Notes under the pieces: generated by a model
Told to the model about the DNA's origin: nothing
The model's input: the letters and a program-made list of their open reading frames with translations, nothing else
Databases searched by the model: none
Made by a program: the position numbers and the translations under genes
In this document: piece by piece, positions 1 through 5,787 of the stretch
Layout: the number at the start of each line of letters is the position of its first letter
How positions within the stretch are numbered: the stretch's first letter is position 1
From: Paraprevotella sp.
GTDB taxonomy: Bacteria > Bacteroidota > Bacteroidia > Bacteroidales > Bacteroidaceae
DNA length: 5,787 nt
Direction of reading: 5' to 3'
Assembly (NCBI GenBank): GCA_017425765.1
Contig: JAFOXE010000257.1
Coordinates: forward strand, 1-5,787

Positions 1-25
1 ATTCAACTTTCATTTTTACATTCAT
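1..25 (-). CDS. Start of an unidentified downstream ORF (partial)
   Basis: An ATG at 25-23 on the minus strand opens a frame reading MNVKMKVE before the window ends. It is preceded by AAGGAG (minus strand, 42-37) with an 11-base spacer, which is a better ribosome site than any other gene here has. The frame is the same as that of clpC upstream, 69 bases separating the clpC stop from this ATG. Eight residues are too few for identification. The segment could be an unrelated next gene, or the displaced C-terminal part of ClpC, because the D2-small domain that ClpC lacks would start close to a stretch of this character. Seen: start, ribosome site and frame. Inferred: that it is translated at all. 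Confidence 0.3.
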
Positions 26-36
26 AATCTTTTTAT

Positions 37-42
37 CTCCTT
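37..42 (-). promoter_or_regulatory. Shine-Dalgarno-like site before the partial ORF
   Basis: The minus strand reads AAGGAG 11 bases upstream of the ATG at 25. It stands out because the other three genes of the window start behind A/T-rich leaders with no such motif, as is usual in Bacteroidetes. It supports translation starting at 25, independently of clpC, but a purine run in an A/T-rich gap can also arise by chance. Confidence 0.3.
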
Positions 43-72
43 ATTTAAATATACCAGTACTATTTTATAGCA

Positions 73-93
73 TTCTCTGCCTTCTGGCAAGAA
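73..93 (-). other. Small hairpin just after the clpC stop codon
   Basis: On the minus strand, two bases after the TGA stop of clpC, TTCTTGCC pairs with GGCAGAGAA across an AGAA loop: eight base pairs with one bulged G. The sequence that follows (TGCTATAAAATAG) is not a T-tract, so this is not a convincing intrinsic terminator. It may protect the 3' end of the clpC message or have no role. Confidence 0.3.
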
Positions 94-94
94 A

Positions 95-2401
95 TCATAA
101 CACCTTATTTTGTATCTCAATGCGGGCAATTACCGGTTTTAACTCGATGTCTACAATCTTACGAATTGCATCCTCGTTTAGTTGGTCGAAGTGGATGATT
201 TCGTCCAGACGATTTAAGAATTCAGGTGCAAACTGCTTGCTCAATGCTTTCTGGATTACTCCTCGGCTTGTGTCCTTATTCAATCCGCCTTCATGGGTTC
301 CAAATCCGATGCCACGTCCAAACTCTTTTAATTGTCGTGTACCGCTGTTCGAAGTCATAATCACTACGGTGTTTCGGAAGTCGATGGTAGCTCCGTTTCC
401 ATCAGTTAAGCGTCCTTCGTCCATTACTTGCAACAGGATGTTGAAGATGTCGCTGTGTGCTTTTTCTATCTCGTCAAGTAGCAGGATAGAGTAGGGCTTG
501 CGTCGTACTTTTTCGGTTAGTTGTCCACCCTCTTCATAGCCCACGTAACCCGGAGGAGCTCCCACCATACGGCTCACGGTATGTTTCTCCATATACTCAC
601 TCATGTCGATCCTGATGAGTGCATCATCGCTACCGAAAAGTAGTTCGGCTAATTTCTTGGTCAAATAAGTTTTACCTACACCGGTGGGGCCCACGAACAT
701 AAACGTGCCAATAGGTTTGTTAGGATCTTTTAATCCCACTTTGCTACGTTGTATGGCACGCACTATTTTGTCGATTGCTTCGTCTTGTCCCACCACACTG
801 CTGCTCAGGGTTGCTCTCATGTTTTGTAGTTTCCCGGTCTCGCTTTGGTTGATGCGTTGCACCGGTATTCCGGTTATCATGGCCACCACATCAGCAATTT
901 GTTCTTCATCTACCACTTCGCGCTTCTCTTTAAGCTGACTTTCCCACTTCGCTTTGATTTGTTCCAGCTCAGTTTGTAACATACTCAGGTGGTCACGATG
1001 TTGAGCGGCAACCTCAAAGTTCTGTTGCTTCACAGCTTCGTTTTTCTGTTTCAGTACCTCCTCAATGAGTAGTTCCTTATCTTCAATTTCTTTGGAGTAG
1101 GGTATATTCTTAATATGTACGCGCGAGCCGGCCTCGTCCATGGCATCGATGGCTTTGTCGGGGAAACATCGGTCTGTTACATAGCGTTCGGTCAACTTTA
1201 CGCAAGCTTTCAATGCCTCGTCGGTGTATACCACATTATGGTGCTCTTCGTAGCGTTCCTTGATGTTTTGAAGAATTTGTAGTGTTTCCTCTTGTGTGGT
1301 GGGCTCCACCATAACCTTTTGGAAACGACGTTCCAGCGCGCCATCTTTCTCAATGCTTTTGCGATACTCGGACGTGGTGGTTGCACCGATGCATTGAATT
1401 TCGCCACGAGCCAATGCCGGTTTCAGAATATTGGCTGCATCCATGCTTCCTGGTGCCGAGCCGGCCCCTACGATGGTGTGAATTTCGTCGATGAACAAAA
1501 TTACGTCGGGATTCTTCTCCAGTTCCACAATAATGCTTCGAATGCGTTCTTCAAATTGTCCGCGATATTTGGTGCCTGCCACTACGGCAGCCATGTCAAG
1601 TGCTATAATTCGTTTGTTGAAAAGGATGCGTGCCACTTTGCGTTGCACAATGCGTAAAGCGAGTCCCTCGACAATGGCCGATTTACCAACTCCCGGTTCT
1701 CCAATTAAGATGGGGTTGTTCTTTTTCCTACGGCTCAAAATTTGCGACACACGCATAATTTCGGTTTCACGTCCCACAACGGGGTCGAGCAGGCCTTCGG
1801 CTGCGGCACGTGTCAAGTCGGTACCAAAGTTGTCCAGCACCGGCGTATTGTTGGCGCTTTTTCGTTCTGTGGTTTGTCGGGTGGTGGTGTTCTGATTGTT
1901 TTCTGGCGCAGTATCTTCGTATTCCTCTTCTTCGTCGTCTTGCAATCCGAAGCCATCTTGTATGTTTTCTTGCGGCATCAGTAAGTTGCGCACATCGTCA
2001 TAACGCACGTTGTTGTTCTCGAGGATGCGGCAGGCATCGTTTTCTTTTTCTCTCATAATGGCCAATAGAATGTGTTCGGTTTCGGCAACTTCTGTTTGTG
2101 TGGAGCGGGCCTCGAGCAAACAGAGCTTAAGTATTTTCGTTGCCTTGTAGTCAAGTATGATGTTGTCTTCGTGTATGGGTGTAACTTCGTGATTTGAGGT
2201 TACGTTGTCTTCCAATTCGCGTTTAATTTTCAAGACGTTGCTGCCCAAGCGTTGCAAAATGTCGGCTGTCTTGCCGTCGGTGGAGCGCAGCATGCCTAAA
2301 AGTAGGTGCTGAGCGCTCACACTGTCGCAGTTCAAGCGCAGTGCTTCTTCCTTACTGAAGTTCAGTATCTCGGAAATCTGTGGCGAAAGTCTATTATTCA
2401 T
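95..2401 (-). CDS. clpC: ClpC-type Hsp100 AAA+ unfoldase, lacking the C-terminal D2-small domain
   Basis: ATP-driven hexameric unfoldase that in this family feeds proteins to the ClpP peptidase in the cytoplasm. Of 768 residues, 1-145 form the double Clp_N domain, followed by an acidic Asn/Thr-rich linker (about 151-190). D1 has Walker A GEPGVGKS (234-241), pore Tyr279, Walker B with D305/E306, sensor-1 threonines near 341 and arginine fingers R358/R359. A UVR-like coiled coil follows (about 446-482). D2 has Walker A GPTGVGKT (571-578), Walker B with D643/E644, pore Tyr619, a ClpP-docking IGF (698-700) and arginine finger R731. The start at 2401 is chosen because MNNRLSPQISEILNFSKEEA matches the usual ClpC N-terminus; in-frame codons up to 2593 run through the intergenic hairpin. 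The protein ends at VIARIEIQNKVL, about 70 residues short of the family (roughly 840), so the GAR sensor-2 motif is absent. It could be a recent pseudogene, a split gene or a lineage-specific short form. Family assignment is certain; integrity is not. Confidence 0.93.
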   Translation of the reverse strand: MNNRLSPQISEILNFSKEEALRLNCDSVSAQHLLLGMLRSTDGKTADILQRLGSNVLKIKRELEDNVTSNHEVTPIHEDNIILDYKATKILKLCLLEARSTQTEVAETEHILLAIMREKENDACRILENNNVRYDDVRNLLMPQENIQDGFGLQDDEEEEYEDTAPENNQNTTTRQTTERKSANNTPVLDNFGTDLTRAAAEGLLDPVVGRETEIMRVSQILSRRKKNNPILIGEPGVGKSAIVEGLALRIVQRKVARILFNKRIIALDMAAVVAGTKYRGQFEERIRSIIVELEKNPDVILFIDEIHTIVGAGSAPGSMDAANILKPALARGEIQCIGATTTSEYRKSIEKDGALERRFQKVMVEPTTQEETLQILQNIKERYEEHHNVVYTDEALKACVKLTERYVTDRCFPDKAIDAMDEAGSRVHIKNIPYSKEIEDKELLIEEVLKQKNEAVKQQNFEVAAQHRDHLSMLQTELEQIKAKWESQLKEKREVVDEEQIADVVAMITGIPVQRINQSETGKLQNMRATLSSSVVGQDEAIDKIVRAIQRSKVGLKDPNKPIGTFMFVGPTGVGKTYLTKKLAELLFGSDDALIRIDMSEYMEKHTVSRMVGAPPGYVGYEEGGQLTEKVRRKPYSILLLDEIEKAHSDIFNILLQVMDEGRLTDGNGATIDFRNTVVIMTSNSGTRQLKEFGRGIGFGTHEGGLNKDTSRGVIQKALSKQFAPEFLNRLDEIIHFDQLNEDAIRKIVDIELKPVIARIEIQNKVL

Positions 2402-2424
2402 AATCGAAGGTTCGTTTTCGTGTT

Positions 2425-2455
2425 TGTATTTACTATATATAAATAGGTGTACAAA
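2425..2455 (-). promoter_or_regulatory. Weak candidate clpC promoter
   Basis: On the minus strand TTTG (2455-2452) is followed after 19 bases by TAAATACA (2432-2425), the spacing expected for the Bacteroidetes -33/-7 promoter (TTTG, then TAnnTTTG). The -33 element is exact but the -7 element matches poorly. Transcription would start near 2418, giving a leader of under 20 bases. This is the best-placed candidate I can find and is only suggestive. Confidence 0.2.
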
Positions 2456-2501
2456 CATCGTGCCATTACCGCTAAATGCACCCGTAAATGTGGTAAAAAA
2501 G

Positions 2502-2581
2502 ACACGTACGTGTAGAGAGGGTCCACACGAGCATCTTGATTTAACGACACCACGGTGTAGATATATGTCACACCGTGGTGT
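2502..2581. repeat. Four ACAC-N4-GTGT palindrome units spaced 22-23 bases apart
   Basis: Three 12-base near-palindromes occur at 2502-2513 (ACACGTACGTGT, perfect), 2547-2558 (ACACCACGGTGT) and 2570-2581 (ACACCGTGGTGT). A fourth, decayed unit lies at 2525-2536 (ACACGAGCATCT), in which only the left half is kept. Unit starts are 23, 22 and 23 bases apart, about two turns of B-DNA, with spacers of 11, 10 and 11 bases. Repeated dyads in helical phase in a divergent promoter region resemble operators for a dimeric DNA-binding protein. The regulator is unknown. The last two units also pair with each other as a hairpin, an alternative explanation for that part. Confidence 0.5.
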
Positions 2582-2587
2582 CTTTTT
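2546..2587 (+). terminator. Perfect 13-bp hairpin followed by a T-tract
   Basis: GACACCACGGTGT (2546-2558) is exactly complementary to ACACCGTGGTGTC (2570-2582) across an 11-base loop, and TTTTT follows at 2583-2587. On the plus strand this has the form of an intrinsic terminator. The minus strand lacks a T-tract after the stem (GTTAAATC), so it would not stop clpC transcription. No plus-strand gene lies upstream in the window. It would therefore end an antisense or small RNA transcript starting between 2402 and 2545, or shield gyrA from transcription across clpC. Each arm is itself nearly palindromic, which is unusual for a plain terminator. Confidence 0.45.
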
Positions 2588-2601
2588 GCACACCCGACGA
2601 T

Positions 2602-2640
2602 AAGGGTTAAAGTGGCTCAGAAGGGCTAAAAATGGCCTCT
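2602..2640. repeat. Imperfect tandem repeat of about 19-20 bases
   Basis: AAGGGTTAAAGTGGCTCAG (2602-2620) is followed directly by AAGGGCTAAAAATGGCCTCT (2621-2640). The copies align with one inserted base and a few substitutions, sharing the pattern AAGGG-Y-TAAA...TGGCY. It lies between the hairpin and the gyrA promoter region. Two degenerate copies could be a duplicated protein-binding site or replication slippage; no function can be assigned. Confidence 0.35.
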
Positions 2641-2673
2641 ACGTCGATTTTGTGTGTTTTTATCATATTTTTA

Positions 2674-2705
2674 TTTCTACAATTTCCATAAAAATAGTAA
2701 TTTTA
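2674..2705 (+). promoter_or_regulatory. Candidate gyrA promoter, Bacteroidetes type
   Basis: TAATTTTA (2698-2705) matches the Bacteroidetes -7 consensus TAnnTTTG at all but the last base. TTTC (2674-2677) lies 20 bases upstream as a three-of-four match to the -33 TTTG. Transcription would start near 2711, giving a leader of about 53 bases ahead of the gyrA ATG. The surrounding A/T-richness raises the chance of coincidental matches. Confidence 0.35.
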
Positions 2706-2764
2706 CGTGCTTTTAGAAAAAAAGAAGTTCTATACTTCGCAGAACATACAATTAAATATTATAC

Positions 2765-5320
2765 ATGTTAGATCAAGACAGAATTATTAAGGTAAACATC
2801 GAGGATGAGATGCGAAACTCGTATATCGACTATTCTATGTCGGTAATCGTGGCACGCGCCCTTCCGGATGTAAGAGATGGTTTTAAGCCGGTGCATCGTC
2901 GTATCCTTTATGGAATGAAGGAATTGGGAAATACGCACGATCGCCCGTACAAGAAGTGTGCCCGTATCGTTGGTGAAGTGTTGGGTAAATTCCACCCACA
3001 TGGCGACTCTTCCGTTTACGGTGCTTTGGTGCGTATGGCACAAGAGTGGAATATGCGTTATACGTTGGTGGATGGACAAGGAAACTTCGGTTCGGTTGAC
3101 GGCGACGGTGCAGCAGCTATGCGTTACACCGAGTCGCGTTTGCAAATGATGGGCGAGGCCATGATGGACGACTTGGACAAGGAAACCGTGGACATGGTTG
3201 ATAACTTTGACAGTACATTGAAGGAACCAACTGTAATGCCTACACGCATCCCTAATTTACTAGTGAATGGTGCCAGCGGTATTGCTGTGGGTATGGCCAC
3301 CAACATTCCTACACACAACTTGGGTGAGGTAATCGATGCGTGTGTGGCATATATTGAAAATCCTGAAATTGACATCGAGGGCTTGATGCAACATGTAAAG
3401 GCTCCCGACTTTCCAACAGGAGGATTTATCTACGGTATGCAAGGCGTTCGCGAGGCTTACGAAACGGGTAGAGGCCGTATCGTGATGCGTGCTCGTGCTG
3501 AAATCGAAACAGACGACAATCACGACAAGATTGTCATTACCGAAATACCATACGGTGTTAATAAGGCAGAATTGATTAAGCAAATTGCCGAGTTGGTGAA
3601 CGAAAAGAAGATTGAAGGAATCTCAAATGCCAATGATGAGTCCGACCGAGAGGGTATGCGCATCGTAGTTGATGTGAAACGCGATGCCAACGCCAAGGTG
3701 GTGCTTAATAAGTTGTTTAAGATGACACCGTTGCAAAGTGGTTTCAGTGTAAACTGCATTGCATTGGTAAAGGGACGTCCACGTTTGCTTACTCTTAAGG
3801 ATTGCATTTCTAATTTTGTGGCTCACCGTCATGAGGTTGTAATCCGTCGTACACAGTTCGACTTGCGCAAGGCCGAAGAACGTGCTCACATTCTTCAAGG
3901 TTTAATAATTGCTAGCGACAATATTGACGAGGTGGTGCACATCATCAAGAGTGCTAAGAATCCACAGGCTGCTATCGAGGGATTGATGAGCCGATTTGAG
4001 CTTGACGAAATTCAGGCAAAGGCCATTGTCGAAATGCGTCTTCGTCAGCTCACCGGACTTTTGCAAGAACAGCTCCGTTCAGAATACGATGAACTTCTTA
4101 AAAAGATAGAGTACTATAAACAAATACTCAGCGATGATGCTCTTTGCATGCAGGTCATCAAAGACGAATTGATTGAAGTGAAAGAACAATTCTCTGATGC
4201 CCGTCGTTCGGAAATTATGTATTCAAGTGAAGAATTCAATCCGGAAGACTTCTATGCTGATGATGAAGTGGTTATTACCATCAGTCATTTGGGTTACATT
4301 AAGCGTACACCATTGGTAGAATTCCGTGCACAAGCACGTGGTGGAGTAGGTAGTAAGGGCAGCAGTACACGTGATGCTGACTTTGTTGAATACATTTACC
4401 CTGCAACGATGCACAACACCATGCTCTTCTTTACTCAGAAAGGACGCTGTTTCTGGCTTAAGGTATACGAAATTCCTGAGGGCGCCAAGAATACAAAAGG
4501 GCGTGCCATCCAGAATATGTTGAACATTGATGCCGATGATAAGATCAATGCTTGTCTTTGCATCAAGAACTTGGCCGATGCCGATTTCTGTGCTACACAT
4601 AATGTGGTATTCTGTACAAAGAACGGTATCATCAAGAAGACTTGTCTAAAGGAATATTCACGTCCGCGTACAAATGGTGTGAATGCCATCAGTATCCGTG
4701 AAGACGATCGTGTAATAGATGTATGCTTGACTAATGGTTCTGACGAGATTGTAATCGCAAATAAGAATGGTCGTGCCATTCGCTTCAACGAAGATAAGGT
4801 TCGTCCTATGGGGCGTGTGGCTACCGGTGTTCGTGGTATGACACTTGATGAAGATGGTAGCGATGAAGTGGTAGGAATGGTATGCATCAACGACCCGCAA
4901 ACCGAAACCGTTATGGTGGTGAGCGAACAAGGATACGGTAAACGTTCGGATATCGACGACTACCGCATAACCAATCGTGGTGCTAAGGGTGTGAAAACAT
5001 TAAATATAACCGAAAAGACCGGCAAGCTCGTATCCATCAAAGCAGTTACTGACGAAAACGATTTGATGATTATAAATAAGAGCGGTGTGGCCATTCGCCT
5101 AAAGGTGGAAAGCGTACGTGTTATGGGTCGTGCTACACAAGGTGTTAAGTTGATTAACCTAGAAAAGAGAAACGACCAAATTAGCAGTGTGTGCAAGGTA
5201 CAGACCGAGGAGGAAGTTGCCCCTGAGGAGGTAGCTATCGAAGGTGTTGTCGAGCACATTCAAGAGAATGTGAACGACGCTGTAATCACACCGAATACGG
5301 AGAATACAACACAAGAATAA
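2765..5320 (+). CDS. gyrA: DNA gyrase subunit A
   Basis: Cleavage-religation subunit of DNA gyrase, which with GyrB (not in this window) introduces negative supercoils using ATP. The 851-residue protein has the usual length and is intact. The N-terminal topoisomerase IV/GyrA domain spans about 1-490, with catalytic Tyr121 in AAAMRYTESR (equivalent to E. coli Tyr122). The quinolone-determining region is HPHGDSSVYG, with Ser82 kept and Gly86 where E. coli has Asp87. The beta-pinwheel C-terminal domain spans about 495-811 with repeated GyrA blades. Its GyrA-box equivalent, QARGGVG (523-529), confirms GyrA rather than ParC but departs from the canonical QRRGGKG. A Glu/Asn/Thr-rich acidic tail follows (814-851). 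The start at 2765 gives the standard N-terminus and has no Shine-Dalgarno, only an A/T-rich leader. It is divergent from clpC and probably co-transcribed with the next gene 36 bases on. Confidence 0.98.
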   Translation: MLDQDRIIKVNIEDEMRNSYIDYSMSVIVARALPDVRDGFKPVHRRILYGMKELGNTHDRPYKKCARIVGEVLGKFHPHGDSSVYGALVRMAQEWNMRYTLVDGQGNFGSVDGDGAAAMRYTESRLQMMGEAMMDDLDKETVDMVDNFDSTLKEPTVMPTRIPNLLVNGASGIAVGMATNIPTHNLGEVIDACVAYIENPEIDIEGLMQHVKAPDFPTGGFIYGMQGVREAYETGRGRIVMRARAEIETDDNHDKIVITEIPYGVNKAELIKQIAELVNEKKIEGISNANDESDREGMRIVVDVKRDANAKVVLNKLFKMTPLQSGFSVNCIALVKGRPRLLTLKDCISNFVAHRHEVVIRRTQFDLRKAEERAHILQGLIIASDNIDEVVHIIKSAKNPQAAIEGLMSRFELDEIQAKAIVEMRLRQLTGLLQEQLRSEYDELLKKIEYYKQILSDDALCMQVIKDELIEVKEQFSDARRSEIMYSSEEFNPEDFYADDEVVITISHLGYIKRTPLVEFRAQARGGVGSKGSSTRDADFVEYIYPATMHNTMLFFTQKGRCFWLKVYEIPEGAKNTKGRAIQNMLNIDADDKINACLCIKNLADADFCATHNVVFCTKNGIIKKTCLKEYSRPRTNGVNAISIREDDRVIDVCLTNGSDEIVIANKNGRAIRFNEDKVRPMGRVATGVRGMTLDEDGSDEVVGMVCINDPQTETVMVVSEQGYGKRSDIDDYRITNRGAKGVKTLNITEKTGKLVSIKAVTDENDLMIINKSGVAIRLKVESVRVMGRATQGVKLINLEKRNDQISSVCKVQTEEEVAPEEVAIEGVVEHIQENVNDAVITPNTENTTQE

Positions 5321-5356
5321 ATAAATTGAGGTAGAACATTTTTAATTGCAATAATT

Positions 5357-5787
5357 ATGAAGAAACTATTTTTTGCAATGGCACTATTGGTTGCAGCAAC
5401 CGGTGCTTCTGCTCAAGACAGAATGACCAAGAAGGCGAGAGCACTTTTTGATGAAAACAAAATTCAAGAGGCACAAGAATTGTTAACCCCCGTCTTTACA
5501 AACGAGAAAACACGCGATTTTGCTATGGCATGGGACCTACAAGGTGACATCCATCAACGTTTGTTTGCCGTGGAGTTGAACAAGGCTGCAGCCGGTCAAC
5601 CTCTTGACACAACAGTCTTTGTTACCAACTTGTACAAATGTTTAGAGGCGTATGATAAGGCATACGAGTTCGACACAAAAGGTACTTATACACTTAAGAA
5701 TAAAAATAACTTAAAGAAGTTCCGTACCTATATTGTATATGCAGGTCAGTTTGCTTCTAACAACGGTAAGAACGACGAAGCTTATCA
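5357..5787 (+). CDS. Exported TPR-like protein (5' part, continues beyond window)
   Basis: The start at 5357 opens a frame of 143 codons that runs off the window. Residues 1-19 (MKKLFFAMALLVAATGASA, then QD) are a clear Sec signal peptide with a Lys-rich n-region, a hydrophobic core and an ASA cleavage site. The mature protein therefore acts in the periplasm or at the outer membrane. The rest is helical, with pieces such as ARALFDENKIQEAQELL (28-44) and CLEAYDKAYEFD (95-106) showing the spacing of small and aromatic residues typical of tetratricopeptide helices; TPRs usually mediate protein-protein contacts. No catalytic motif is visible. It lies 36 bases behind gyrA with no terminator between, so a shared transcript is likely. 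From memory, a TPR protein after gyrA is common in Bacteroidales; its function is not known to me. The TPR assignment is by eye only. Confidence 0.85.
   Translation, partial: MKKLFFAMALLVAATGASAQDRMTKKARALFDENKIQEAQELLTPVFTNEKTRDFAMAWDLQGDIHQRLFAVELNKAAAGQPLDTTVFVTNLYKCLEAYDKAYEFDTKGTYTLKNKNNLKKFRTYIVYAGQFASNNGKNDEAY

Larger units (their letters stand above)
2402..2764. other. Divergent clpC-gyrA intergenic region (363 bases)
   Basis: Non-coding region between two divergently transcribed genes. From the clpC side it holds an A/T-rich leader (2402-2460), a segment with regularly spaced ACAC/GTGT palindromes (2502-2581), five T's (2583-2587), an imperfect tandem repeat (2602-2640), and then a strongly A/T-rich stretch (2645-2764) with the probable gyrA promoter and leader. 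I see no convincing protein-coding frame. No CIRCE element (TTAGCACTC-N9-GAGTGCTAA) or CtsR-type GGTCAAA repeat is present, so the clp regulators known from Firmicutes are not indicated. Confidence 0.8.

Noticed and set aside
95..97. UGA at the clpC end read as an amino acid
   Set aside because: An in-frame TAA follows nine codons later with no ClpC-like sequence between, and nothing else suggests a recoded UGA; clpC and gyrA contain no internal UGA.
22..100. Direct repeat TCATAA at 22-27 and 95-100, as a target-site duplication or a translational bypass take-off/landing pair (minus strand TTATGA)
   Set aside because: Removing one copy with the intervening 73 bases does not restore the clpC frame, and landing on the second TTA is followed at once by TGA. 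Six A/T-rich bases repeat easily by chance.
120..2058. Plus-strand open frames across clpC (for example 120-494, 1491-1895)
   Set aside because: They are antisense shadows of a strongly conserved gene, with low-complexity Ser/Arg/Cys-rich translations and no recognisable domains.
2402..2593. N-terminal extension of ClpC to an ATG at 2593 (64 more residues)
   Set aside because: The extension has no ClpC-like sequence, runs through the hairpin and palindromes, and the family N-terminus begins exactly at the ATG at 2401.
2741..2764. Shine-Dalgarno site for gyrA
   Set aside because: The 24 bases before the ATG are A/T-rich with no AGGAG-like run, as expected for Bacteroidetes.
2768..5259. Minus-strand open frames across gyrA and the short plus frame at 2958-3149
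   Set aside because: They overlap the well-supported gyrA frame and have no recognisable protein features.

Overview
The window looks like chromosomal core sequence from a member of the Bacteroidales, most likely a Prevotella-type organism. The evidence is a divergent clpC/gyrA pair with a tetratricopeptide-type exported protein directly behind gyrA, an arrangement I associate from memory with Bacteroides and Prevotella. In addition, clpC, gyrA and the gene after gyrA lack a Shine-Dalgarno sequence and have A/T-rich leaders, and the protein sequences have a Bacteroidetes flavour. No search was run, so the taxonomic call is inference.

Layout. Positions 1-25 (minus strand) hold the first eight codons of an open frame that leaves the window. 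Positions 95-2401 (minus) encode a ClpC-type Hsp100 AAA+ unfoldase, intact from its N-terminal domain to the second AAA+ large domain. It stops at residue 768, before the C-terminal D2-small domain with the sensor-2 arginine. Positions 2402-2764 are a 363-base divergent intergenic region. It contains a periodic set of ACAC-N4-GTGT palindromes, two of which together form a 13-bp hairpin followed by five T's. It also holds an imperfect tandem repeat and a candidate gyrA promoter. Positions 2765-5320 (plus) encode a complete GyrA of 851 residues. After a 36-base gap with no terminator, positions 5357-5787 begin an exported helical-repeat (TPR-like) protein that continues past the window.

How the genes relate. 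ClpC would unfold substrates for the ClpP peptidase. GyrA is the cleavage-religation subunit of DNA gyrase, whose GyrB partner is not in the window. They share only the divergent control region. gyrA and the TPR-like gene are probably co-transcribed.

No mobile element, CRISPR array, tRNA or rRNA gene is visible. The two things most worth a second look are the missing C-terminus of ClpC, possibly continuing in the in-frame downstream ORF, and the palindrome array between the two divergent genes.
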